A DNA stretch of 5,665 nt from an uncultured Odoribacter sp. (GTDB taxonomy: Bacteria > Bacteroidota > Bacteroidia > Bacteroidales > Marinifilaceae): NCBI GenBank assembly GCA_900548135.1, contig URJC01000176.1, positions 1 to 5,665 on the forward strand. Reading direction: 5' to 3'. The notes below the pieces were generated by a model. It was not told the DNA's origin and searched no databases. It worked only from the letters and a program-made list of their open reading frames with translations. Positions 1-5,665 of this stretch are shown piece after piece. Position 1 is the first letter of the stretch. Every line of letters starts with the position of its first letter. A program made the position numbers and the translations under genes.

Positions 1-592
1 CCCCATAGGCAGCCAGTAAGGAAGGGTCCATCCGCAAACGGACAGAATAACGTTTCTCCCCCCAAATGGATACACTGCTCACCCCTGAAATCGTCTGCAA
101 CCGTTCTTTATAGTACTGGTCGGCATACATACTCAAGTCAATGAGCGAACGTTTATCGCTTCTCAGGGAAACACCAAAAATAGGTTGTGCATCTGCATCT
201 GCTTTACTTACTGTCGGAGCATCAATATCCTTGGGCAATTTACGCATAGCCCCTGAAACCTTATCCCGAACATCATTGGCTGCGGTTTCCAGATCTACTT
301 CCAGATTAAACTCCACTGTAATATTACTTCGTCCGTCCCGGCTTTGGCTGGTTAACGAACGAATACCCGGAATACCATTAATCGCCGATTCCAGCGGCTC
401 GGTAATCTGCGTCTCAATCACATCAGCATTAGCTCCCGGAAAACTCGTAGATACGGAAATGATGGGAGGATCCACACTGGGGTAATCACGTACCCCCAAA
501 TACACCAAACCGATACATCCGATCAGAATCAGGATAATATTCATCACGGTCGCAAATACCGGTCGTTTTATACAGGTTGATGATAAGCTCAT
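1..592 (-). CDS. RND efflux pump inner-membrane subunit (HAE1/AcrB family), N-terminal part
   Basis: This is the proton-driven inner-membrane subunit of a tripartite RND efflux pump. Only the first 197 residues are present; the frame stays open to the left edge, and family members are usually over 1000 residues. Visible features are the N-terminal IKRPVFATVMN signature (residues 8-18), a first transmembrane helix at about 14-33, and the start of the periplasmic porter domain: DYPSVDPP (37-43), SFPGA (50-54), ITEPLESAINGI (63-74) and the Q-x-R-D-G-x-S stretch (83-89). The sequence ends in LRMDP near the PN1/PN2 transition. The ATG at 592 places the signature at the usual distance from the start. 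The adaptor gene ends 44 bases upstream, so the two are probably co-transcribed. The family is clear; substrate (drug, dye, bile salt or other) cannot be told from this fragment. A run of six C at about 58-63 is read in frame without disruption. Confidence 0.95.
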   Translation of the reverse strand, partial: MSLSSTCIKRPVFATVMNIILILIGCIGLVYLGVRDYPSVDPPIISVSTSFPGANADVIETQITEPLESAINGIPGIRSLTSQSRDGRSNITVEFNLEVDLETAANDVRDKVSGAMRKLPKDIDAPTVSKADADAQPIFGVSLRSDKRSLIDLSMYADQYYKERLQTISGVSSVSIWGEKRYSVRLRMDPSLLAAYG

Positions 593-636
593 TTTAAAAT
601 TCCAAGTTACAGATTACTCATTTTTGTCGTCAACTC

Positions 637-1698
637 TTAGTTATTCTTAACCGTAACAACGACTCCCATGCCTTCCCTTAATTGCATCAGTCCCCCGGTA
701 AGAATCGTATCTCCCACACTAATCCCGGCAGTCACCTCCACGTTCTTTTCATCCCGGCTCTCAGTTTCAACAGGCACACTGACAGCCTTTCCATGTTTCA
801 CCACCCACATCCGTTTGCCATCCATTTCAGGCACAACCGCTTCCGTCGGGACAGCAATAAATTCTGTTTTTCCCCCGAATATCATATTTCCTTTGGCAAA
901 TTGTCCCGGCATCAATTCTCTGTTTTTGTTTTCAAAACGGGCACGCAAAAGGATTTTCCTCGTTTTCTGGTCGATAAAAGGATCCACCGCATAAACCTTC
1001 GACGTATAAGTTTTATCGTTTCCTGTTACATTGAAAACAACTTCTTGCCCCTGCAAATTATTACTTGAATATTTCTCCGGTATATTGAATTCAAACTTCA
1101 ATACAGACAGATCTACAATCCGGGCTATCTGTGAACTGGGCTGCACATAACTTCCTTCACTGACATAACGGAACCCCATGACTCCGTCAAAAGGAGCCCG
1201 GATCTCAGTCCGGCTGATTTTCACCTTTAGCAATTCTATATCTGCTTCCAACATATTATAATCGGTCTGTAACTGATCAAAAGCCTCCCGGCTGATGGAT
1301 TCCCGTTTCAACAAAATACGCTGGCGCTCCAATTTCTCAGACAACAATTTTTTCTGAAATTCCGATCGCATCAACTGCGCCTGTAAATCGGCATCATCTA
1401 CTTTTAATAACAATTGCCCTTTCCGTACAAAAGATCCTTCCTGGAAATAAATTTTCCTCACTTTTCCAACAATTTCAGCCACCAGGTCCACTTCCTCGTT
1501 GGCCAACAAACTACCGTTCACAGAAATCCCATTGGCCGTCACCGAATTCCGGGCAATAATCCCTGTCACCGGCAATTTTCCACGCACCACACTTCCCGTG
1601 GGTTTACCTGCACCGCCCCCGATACGCGGAATAACAATCCACGCAGCCAATGCAATCGGAAGCGCAATCTGCAATGATCTTTTTACGTATTTATTCAT
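637..1698 (-). CDS. RND efflux periplasmic adaptor subunit (membrane fusion protein)
   Basis: This 353-residue protein is the adaptor that bridges an RND pump to an outer-membrane channel. An N-terminal hydrophobic helix (about 8-24, after basic MNKYVKR) has no lipobox cysteine, so it is probably anchored by the helix rather than by lipid. The rest shows the family order: first half of the lipoyl/barrel-sandwich domain (about 66-100, with EIVGKVRKIYFQEGSFVRKG), an alpha-helical hairpin (about 101-163), the second lipoyl half with the hallmark RAPFDG (167-172), a beta-barrel (about 199-274, including PGQFAKG at 264-270) and a membrane-proximal domain (about 278-350). The length is normal for the family. 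The ATG at 1698 is preceded by AGGAG three bases away, an unusually Shine-Dalgarno-like site for this phylum. The pump gene starts 44 bases after the stop. A 155-base gap separates it from corA upstream; no convincing promoter was found there. Confidence 0.95.
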   Translation of the reverse strand: MNKYVKRSLQIALPIALAAWIVIPRIGGGAGKPTGSVVRGKLPVTGIIARNSVTANGISVNGSLLANEEVDLVAEIVGKVRKIYFQEGSFVRKGQLLLKVDDADLQAQLMRSEFQKKLLSEKLERQRILLKRESISREAFDQLQTDYNMLEADIELLKVKISRTEIRAPFDGVMGFRYVSEGSYVQPSSQIARIVDLSVLKFEFNIPEKYSSNNLQGQEVVFNVTGNDKTYTSKVYAVDPFIDQKTRKILLRARFENKNRELMPGQFAKGNMIFGGKTEFIAVPTEAVVPEMDGKRMWVVKHGKAVSVPVETESRDEKNVEVTAGISVGDTILTGGLMQLREGMGVVVTVKNN

Positions 1699-1842
1699 GT
1701 TCTCCTGTCTAAAAGGTCAAAATTGAAAAGGCTTAAATAAAAACACACCAGGCCACTCTATTTCGACACAATTTATATTAGTTTAGTTCAAAAGTCCGTT
1801 TTTTTAGACAAAGCCACCACCTTAAAGTTTATCCGGCAAATG

Positions 1843-1857
1843 TTAACACATTGTTAA
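1843..1857. repeat. Perfect 6-bp inverted repeat overlapping the corA stop codon
   Basis: TTAACA, a 3-base spacer and TGTTAA form a perfect inverted repeat. On the minus strand the corA stop codon (1854-1856) lies in the first arm. The arms are A/T-rich and no T-run follows on the minus strand, so it is a poor intrinsic terminator. It could be a small protein-binding palindrome or chance. Confidence 0.3.
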
Positions 1858-2780
1858 AGCCAGTTTTTTTTCCGGAACACCCAAAAACTCAACACAGAAA
1901 AACCGATGGAGATGACAGCAATAACAAATAAGCCGTAACGACTATCCTCCAAACCATTGTGCACATTCATCCCATACAAACTGGCAATTAAAGTGGGAAT
2001 CATCAACAGCAAAGAGATTGCCGTCATTCGCTTCATGATCACATTCAGGTTATTAGAGATCACTGAAGCGAAAGCATCCATTGTGCCACTCAGTATGTCA
2101 CTATAAATACGGGCTGTATCCTGTGCCTGCCGCAACTCGATTTCCACATCTTCCACCAAATCGGGATCAAAAAACTGACGCTGCCCTTTCAGGTTTTTCA
2201 GTTTAATTAACAAATTATCATTTCCCCTCAGGGAAGTAATGAAAAATACCAAAGACTTCTCTATTTTCAGTAAACGCTGCAATTCGGCATTCTGGATAGA
2301 ACGTTCTAATTCCTTTTCCACCGAGCGGCTTTGGTTGTTCAATTGTTTCAGGTATTTGAGGTACCATACCGATGACGATAAGAATAAACGAAACAACAAA
2401 TCCCAATTCCCATCCACTGTCAGATTTTTCCTCCGGGTATACAATAAAAAATCCGGCAACATATCCGTTTGGTAATGGCAGACCGTCACAAAATAATGTT
2501 CCCTCATAATGATCCCCAAAGGCACAGTGATATAAGGTATATCATTCCGGGTATCCCGGAAAGGAATCCGCAGAATCATCAATGTCCAGCCGTCTTCAAC
2601 CTCCATCCGGGGACGTTCGTCCACATCTTCAATATCGGATAAAAAAGCCGTAGGAATTTCTAAATCATGAACAAGATAACCGATGTCCTCCGGAGTAGGA
2701 GTGACTACACTGATCCAACAGTCGGGCTGCCACACATGCTTCTCGGCAAAACCCTCTTTGCAATACAAAAATTTTCTCAT
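1854..2780 (-). CDS. corA: CorA-family divalent cation (Mg2+/Co2+) transporter
   Basis: This 308-residue membrane protein belongs to the CorA family, whose members form pentameric channels for Mg2+ and sometimes Co2+ or Ni2+. The large cytoplasmic part (about 1-250) ends in a long charged helix. Transmembrane helix 1 (about 252-269) runs directly into the signature YGMN (GMN at 270-272), which forms the selectivity filter in characterised CorA proteins. A short loop (VHNGLEDSR) and helix 2 (about 282-302) follow, ending in the basic tail RKKNWL typical of the family. I chose the ATG at 2780: GAGGA lies four bases upstream, and the protein begins at a natural point. An in-frame TTG at 2801 would add seven residues and is less likely. 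The gene stands alone, with a 216-base gap before it and 155 bases after. Ion specificity is not readable here; some relatives move Zn2+ or act as efflux proteins. Confidence 0.92.
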   Translation of the reverse strand: MRKFLYCKEGFAEKHVWQPDCWISVVTPTPEDIGYLVHDLEIPTAFLSDIEDVDERPRMEVEDGWTLMILRIPFRDTRNDIPYITVPLGIIMREHYFVTVCHYQTDMLPDFLLYTRRKNLTVDGNWDLLFRLFLSSSVWYLKYLKQLNNQSRSVEKELERSIQNAELQRLLKIEKSLVFFITSLRGNDNLLIKLKNLKGQRQFFDPDLVEDVEIELRQAQDTARIYSDILSGTMDAFASVISNNLNVIMKRMTAISLLLMIPTLIASLYGMNVHNGLEDSRYGLFVIAVISIGFSVLSFWVFRKKNWL

Positions 2781-2847
2781 CGAATCCTCTGTTTTAAGCA
2801 ATCAGCACTTCCATGCAAAAGGAAACCCTGATCGGCAATGACTACTG

Positions 2848-2882
2848 GCAAACAAAGGCCATGAGAAATAACCTTTGCTTAC
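2848..2882 (-). promoter_or_regulatory. Possible stem-loop in the corA leader
   Basis: On the minus strand, an arm GTAAGCAAAGG (2882 down to 2872) can pair with CCTTTGTTTGC (2858 down to 2848) over 11 positions, two of them G-U, enclosing a 13-base loop. If the promoter at 2937-2965 is real, this lies in the 5' untranslated region, about 70 bases before the corA ATG. No run of T follows, so it is not a standard terminator. It does not match any riboswitch I recognise, including the Mg2+-sensing M-box. It may be chance. Confidence 0.25.
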
Positions 2883-2936
2883 TTTAACACCGTTGATGAT
2901 AATCGTCCATAGCTATTGGTATGAATTTTACAGCCG

Positions 2937-2965
2937 CAAAGATAAAAAAATGATCAAAGATAAAA
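2937..2965 (-). promoter_or_regulatory. Candidate Bacteroides-type promoter for corA, with doubled -7 box
   Basis: The 11-base element TTTTATCTTTG occurs twice on the minus strand (2965-2955 and 2947-2937), with a period of 18 bases. Each copy contains TATCTTTG, a perfect match to the Bacteroidota -7 consensus TAnnTTTG. No clean -33 TTTG sits at the usual distance; the downstream copy has TTTT about 17 bases before it. If the downstream copy is used, transcription would begin near 2930 and leave a leader of about 150 bases before the corA ATG at 2780. Confidence 0.45.
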
Positions 2966-2971
2966 GATTAG

Positions 2972-2986
2972 AAAAAAGAGTTTTTT
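2972..2986 (-). terminator. Weak A/T-only hairpin after the four-gene block
   Basis: Ten bases past the stop codon of the exported EEP gene, the minus strand reads six A, CTC, six T. This can form a 6-bp A-U hairpin ending in U residues. It lacks the GC-rich stem of a strong intrinsic terminator, so termination here is only a possibility. It sits just before the candidate corA promoter, where a transcript boundary would be expected. Confidence 0.25.
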
Positions 2987-2996
2987 ATTCCCTATT

Positions 2997-4010
2997 TTAA
3001 TCATTAACCTTTAGCTCAAGATAGACCGGCAAATGGTCACTTGGTCCACCGATATAACGGGGGCCCCGATAGGTAGGCCGGGGTTTGAAACCAAAATAAG
3101 TTTTATCTTCCTCCAGTAAGAAAGAAGCTGCATAAACAGTCAGATGGCGGGAAGTCTGGCAGCGATTATTTCCCGACAGCAGTCCTCCGGAAACAATCAG
3201 ATGGTCGATGGTTTGCCAACGCCCTTTGTAACGGTAACTGCCATAATTCTTTTTCAGCAGATAATATCCGGTATTATACAGTTCCTCCGCCTTAATACGT
3301 TTATCCGGCTTCTTAGTCCCCAAGACTTTTTGAGCAGGCGTATTGGCTCTACCGTTCAAATCTCCCAGGATGACAATACCTGCTTCCTTATTTTGCTGAA
3401 AGAGCGAGTCCACTTTATACCGGATCACCGCAGCAGCCCTTTCCCGTCTCCACTCGCTTTGCTGCTCACCTCCGATCATCGAAGGGAAATGACAGACGAA
3501 AAAATGCAAAGTATCCCTATGCCCCAACACCGTCTCAGCATAGAGAATATCACGGGTGCGGATTGTCGTGTCTTCCGGAAAAGGAATCGTCAGGAAATCA
3601 ACCTTCTGCACATCCAGACAATCCTTACGGAAAAGCATGGCTACATCTATGCCCCGGCGGTCCGGAGAATCCTGATGTACAATGCCATACCCTCCGTCTG
3701 CTAACACCGTTTTGGTAGTAAGATCTTCCAGCACTCTCCGGTTTTCCACCTCAGCTAATCCAATCACCAGCGGCCATTCCCCACTTCCGACACTATCCAT
3801 GACTTCTGCCAACTGCCGCATCTTGATCATGTAACGGTTTTTAGTCCAGTGTTTTACTCCGAAAGGAGTAAACTCATCATCCTTTGTCAAGGGGTCATCA
3901 TAGGTGTCAAAAAGATTTTCGACATTATAAAACATAATCCGATAATGCTTCTGGGCTGTTACTGTCCAGGAAGCCAAAAGCCATATAACCAGAATCAGAT
4001 AGCGAAACAT
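2997..4010 (-). CDS. Exported endonuclease/exonuclease/phosphatase (EEP) family protein
   Basis: This 337-residue protein has the DNase I-like EEP fold, a Mg2+-dependent hydrolase family acting on phosphodiester or phosphomonoester bonds in nucleic acids, phospholipids or inositol phosphates. A signal peptide (1-19, ending WTVTA before QK) sends it out of the cytoplasm. The catalytic set is complete by motif: N29 in FYNVENLFD, E87 in GLAEVEN, the R-G-I-D-V-A block at 119-124, H174 in CHFPS, D217 and N219 in LGDLNGRANT, and D325-H326 in PSDHLP. I infer an active enzyme; the substrate cannot be deduced, and a nuclease role is no better supported than a lipid or nucleotide phosphodiesterase role. 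The ATG at 4010 fits the signal peptide. It is the last gene of the block, 25 bases after the thioredoxin-like gene, with an A-rich segment before the start instead of a Shine-Dalgarno. Confidence 0.9.
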   Translation of the reverse strand: MFRYLILVIWLLASWTVTAQKHYRIMFYNVENLFDTYDDPLTKDDEFTPFGVKHWTKNRYMIKMRQLAEVMDSVGSGEWPLVIGLAEVENRRVLEDLTTKTVLADGGYGIVHQDSPDRRGIDVAMLFRKDCLDVQKVDFLTIPFPEDTTIRTRDILYAETVLGHRDTLHFFVCHFPSMIGGEQQSEWRRERAAAVIRYKVDSLFQQNKEAGIVILGDLNGRANTPAQKVLGTKKPDKRIKAEELYNTGYYLLKKNYGSYRYKGRWQTIDHLIVSGGLLSGNNRCQTSRHLTVYAASFLLEEDKTYFGFKPRPTYRGPRYIGGPSDHLPVYLELKVND

Positions 4011-4035
4011 AGGCTCTTATTTTAGTTTTACCCTA

Positions 4036-5043
4036 TCACAAGGTTTCTCTGGAGCGCATCTTCACATAATCTTCCCACGACATTATTTTGTAAGTGTCAT
4101 TTCCGACATAATCCAGAATCATCCTTCCCCTATTTTTATCCATATAGTAAGGCAGATTTTCCATCAATTTTCCTTCTTCGTCAAAAAGAAAAATACCAGG
4201 CACCCGCAAAACACGGTCGCTTAAAGCAATTGCCAATTGATGCAGGTTATTGTTCTGTTCTCCGGCGTTTGAAAAAGTACGCGCCATAAAAGTTAAGGTA
4301 TCCCGGGATTGTACGTCCAACCGCAAACAATAAAAATGCTCTTGTGCCTCAGCGGCAAAAAGGGGATCCGGAAAAACCACCTTTTCCATCATTCGCGAAG
4401 AATTGTTCCAGGAAGCTTCCAAAAACAAAAGGATTTTCTTTTTCTGTTCCTGTCTTTTCCTCTCCAGCTCCTGAAAAGAAACCCAATAATTACATTCTTT
4501 TAACAATTGACCGGATTTTTCTCCGAACACCTCCTCAAAATCGGCCAAAAACTCATTCACCCCGGCCGATTGCCAGACATTTTCAGCAAAATATACTAAA
4601 AAACCCTGCATTTTGAGAGGATCCAGATACCCCGGCACCACCAAGTTCACCTTTCCCGCTTCATACAGAAAAACCGTTGTCGGAGAAGATAATTTTCCTC
4701 CCAGCATTTCCAATGCCAACCCATTGACAAAGCGTTCCCCATTTCTCACAGGTACATATACCTTCTCTTTGAAAGTAAAGGTATCTGCCGACTCTGCATT
4801 TACCCGGACAGGATAAAAATAACGGTTAATAAAAGAAATGACAACCGGATTAGCATAAGTGGTTTTAGCCATCTGCTTACACCAACCGCACCAATCAGTA
4901 TAAAAATCAAACAAATAAGGTTTTGCCTCTTTTGCATACAGAGCCTCAGCCTCCCCTACAGACAACCAATTGATCTTCCCCTGTTGTGCCTGTACATCCA
5001 ACACGGAGCACCAAATGAATATTGCAAAGAAATACTTCAGCAT
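4036..5043 (-). CDS. Exported tandem thioredoxin-like protein, second domain lacking the CxxC
   Basis: This is a 335-residue exported protein with two thioredoxin-like domains. A signal peptide (about 1-19, ending VQA before QQ) directs it to the periplasm. Domain 1 (about 40-155) carries the active site W51-CGWC-K (C52, C55) and a probable cis-proline at P121 (SSPTTVFL), so it can plausibly do thiol-disulfide exchange; it resembles the Thioredoxin_7/DUF255-like group. A charged linker (E192-ERKRQEQKKK, ending at 203) leads into domain 2 (about 202-313). That domain aligns with domain 1 without gaps at an offset of 161 (my hand count: 21 identities over 92 positions) and keeps W212 and the equivalent proline P282, but reads NNSS at 213-216 where the cysteines should be. 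Domain 2 is therefore probably catalytically dead and may bind partners. The gene starts 3 bases after the AhpD-like gene. Its redox direction (reductase or oxidase) and partner are unknown. Confidence 0.9.
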   Translation of the reverse strand: MLKYFFAIFIWCSVLDVQAQQGKINWLSVGEAEALYAKEAKPYLFDFYTDWCGWCKQMAKTTYANPVVISFINRYFYPVRVNAESADTFTFKEKVYVPVRNGERFVNGLALEMLGGKLSSPTTVFLYEAGKVNLVVPGYLDPLKMQGFLVYFAENVWQSAGVNEFLADFEEVFGEKSGQLLKECNYWVSFQELERKRQEQKKKILLFLEASWNNSSRMMEKVVFPDPLFAAEAQEHFYCLRLDVQSRDTLTFMARTFSNAGEQNNNLHQLAIALSDRVLRVPGIFLFDEEGKLMENLPYYMDKNRGRMILDYVGNDTYKIMSWEDYVKMRSRETL

Positions 5044-5046
5044 ATA

Positions 5047-5418
5047 TTATTTCAACTCCATGTCTTCCTGTCCTGCTTCCGGATGTAAGAGTTCCCAATA
5101 TTCAACAGCCCGCCTCAGGTGAGGAATAACGATTGTTCCACCGACCACATTGGCAACAGCAAACACCTCAAACAATTCCTGTGTCGTGACTCCCTGTTCA
5201 TGGCATTTCTCCAGATGGTATTTTATACAATCGTCACACCGGAGTACCATCGAAGTAGCTAACCCCAACATTTCCTTCACTTTGGAAGATAAGGCCCCCT
5301 CCATATAAGTATTGGTATCGATATTGTAAATACGCTTAATCACTTTATTATCGGAAGCCAGGATTTTCTCATTCATCCTTGCCCGATAATCCCTGAATTC
5401 TTTAACCAGATCTTCCAT
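5047..5418 (-). CDS. Carboxymuconolactone decarboxylase family protein, AhpD-like
   Basis: This small cytoplasmic protein (123 residues, no signal peptide) belongs to the CMD/AhpD-like all-helical family. The region around the CxxC matches the AhpD active site in spacing: E49, C61, C64 and H68 fall at the same intervals as Glu118, Cys130, Cys133 and His137 of mycobacterial AhpD. The second AhpD histidine (His132) is an aspartate here (D63), and an extra cysteine, C72, follows. A G-G pair at 93-94 and the C-terminal helix (about 98-112) fit the family. This argues for a thiol-based peroxidase or disulfide reductase activity rather than true carboxymuconolactone decarboxylation; no aromatic degradation genes are nearby. 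Its ATG overlaps the rseP stop by one base (TAATG), which suggests translational coupling, and the thioredoxin-like gene begins 3 bases after its stop. Partner and substrate are unknown. Confidence 0.88.
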   Translation of the reverse strand: MEDLVKEFRDYRARMNEKILASDNKVIKRIYNIDTNTYMEGALSSKVKEMLGLATSMVLRCDDCIKYHLEKCHEQGVTTQELFEVFAVANVVGGTIVIPHLRRAVEYWELLHPEAGQEDMELK

Positions 5419-5665
5419 TAGCCGAAAAATTTAATAATATCATTGACATTAGCCAGAATAAACAGCCCGAAAATAAAAATCATACCGGCAACCTGAGCAT
5501 ACTCCATAAACTTCTCACTGGGTTTGCGACGGGTAATCACCTCATACAACAGAAACAACACATGCCCTCCATCCAACGCAGGAATGGGCAGAATATTCAC
5601 CACTGCCAGCATAATCGAAATCAAAGCGGTCAGGCTCCAAAAATCAGCCCAATTCCAAACATTCG
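5418..5665 (-). CDS. rseP: RIP zinc metalloprotease RseP (site-2 protease), C-terminal part
   Basis: The last 81 residues of an RseP/site-2 protease are present; the frame is open to the right edge and the N-terminal HExxH zinc site lies outside the window. These polytopic inner-membrane proteases cut transmembrane segments, classically anti-sigma factors in envelope stress, and also clear leftover signal peptides. The fragment holds the conserved NILPIPALDGGH segment, whose L-D-G aspartate supplies the third zinc ligand, followed by LFLLYE, an R-R-K-P-S-E-K-F stretch and a final transmembrane helix (roughly the last 30 to 10 residues) ending NDIIKFFG. The sequence is very close to the usual C-terminus of Bacteroidales RseP. 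The stop codon TAA provides the first base of the next gene's ATG. The substrate in this organism cannot be inferred from the window. Confidence 0.95.
   Translation of the reverse strand, partial: NVWNWADFWSLTALISIMLAVVNILPIPALDGGHVLFLLYEVITRRKPSEKFMEYAQVAGMIFIFGLFILANVNDIIKFFG

Noticed and set aside
50..66. Possible frameshift in the RND pump gene at a run of C
   Set aside because: A first reading seemed to lose the frame after SIWGE, but a recount gives six C, and the frame continues correctly as GEKRYSVRLRMDP.
141..485. A 114-codon plus-strand frame at the left end
   Set aside because: It is antisense to the RND pump gene, whose minus-strand translation matches the family across the whole interval.
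668..1068. Open plus-strand frames of 108 and 128 codons opposite the adaptor gene
   Set aside because: They lie wholly antisense to a well-supported membrane fusion protein, overlap each other in different frames and encode no recognisable domain.
1720..1815. Bacteroides-type promoter for the efflux operon
   Set aside because: TTTG and TAnnTTTG-like strings occur (for example GACTTTTG and TATAAATTG on the minus strand), but no pair has both a good match and a spacer near 17-23 bases.
2781..2936. Mg2+ riboswitch (M-box or mgtA type) ahead of corA
   Set aside because: Only one hairpin could be drawn, and none of the multi-helix layout or conserved loops of those riboswitches was recognisable.
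3144..3704. A 186-codon plus-strand open frame opposite the EEP gene
   Set aside because: It is antisense to a gene with all EEP catalytic motifs, and its translation shows no family features; it is a shadow of the coding strand.

Overview
The window reads as a chromosomal segment from a member of the Bacteroidota, probably Bacteroidales (inference). All six genes lie on the minus strand. Most starts lack a strong Shine-Dalgarno, signal peptides end in A-Q, and the one good promoter candidate carries the Bacteroides-type -7 box TAnnTTTG. The proteins look like gut Bacteroidales families; an Odoribacter/Butyricimonas-like source is only a guess. No tRNA, rRNA, insertion sequence, CRISPR array or phage gene was seen, and no gene-free stretch exceeds 300 bases.

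In transcription order (right to left), the first block is a tight four-gene run. It starts with the C-terminal end of the RseP-type site-2 protease (5418-5665, cut by the window edge). Next come a small AhpD-like carboxymuconolactone decarboxylase family protein (5047-5418, sharing one base with rseP), an exported two-domain thioredoxin-like protein (4036-5043, 3 bases after it) and an exported endonuclease/exonuclease/phosphatase-fold protein (2997-4010, 25 bases after that). The spacing suggests one transcript: an intramembrane envelope-stress protease, two CxxC redox proteins and a secreted phosphodiesterase-like enzyme.

A 216-base gap follows (2781-2996). It holds an A/T-only hairpin just after the block, a doubled TTTTATCTTTG element that looks like a promoter, and a possible structured leader with three minute reading frames. 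It leads into a CorA-family divalent metal transporter (1854-2780, ATG start preferred over an upstream in-frame TTG).

After a further 155-base gap comes a two-gene RND efflux unit: the periplasmic adaptor (637-1698) and the N-terminal 197 residues of the HAE1-type inner-membrane pump (1-592, continuing past the left edge). An outer-membrane factor may lie beyond the edge but is not visible.

The window is mostly ordinary housekeeping and envelope content. The most notable signal is in the thioredoxin-like protein: residues 41-132 and 202-293 align without gaps at a constant offset of 161, and the CGWC active site of the first copy is replaced by NNSS in the second. I did not find evidence for a wholly new system.
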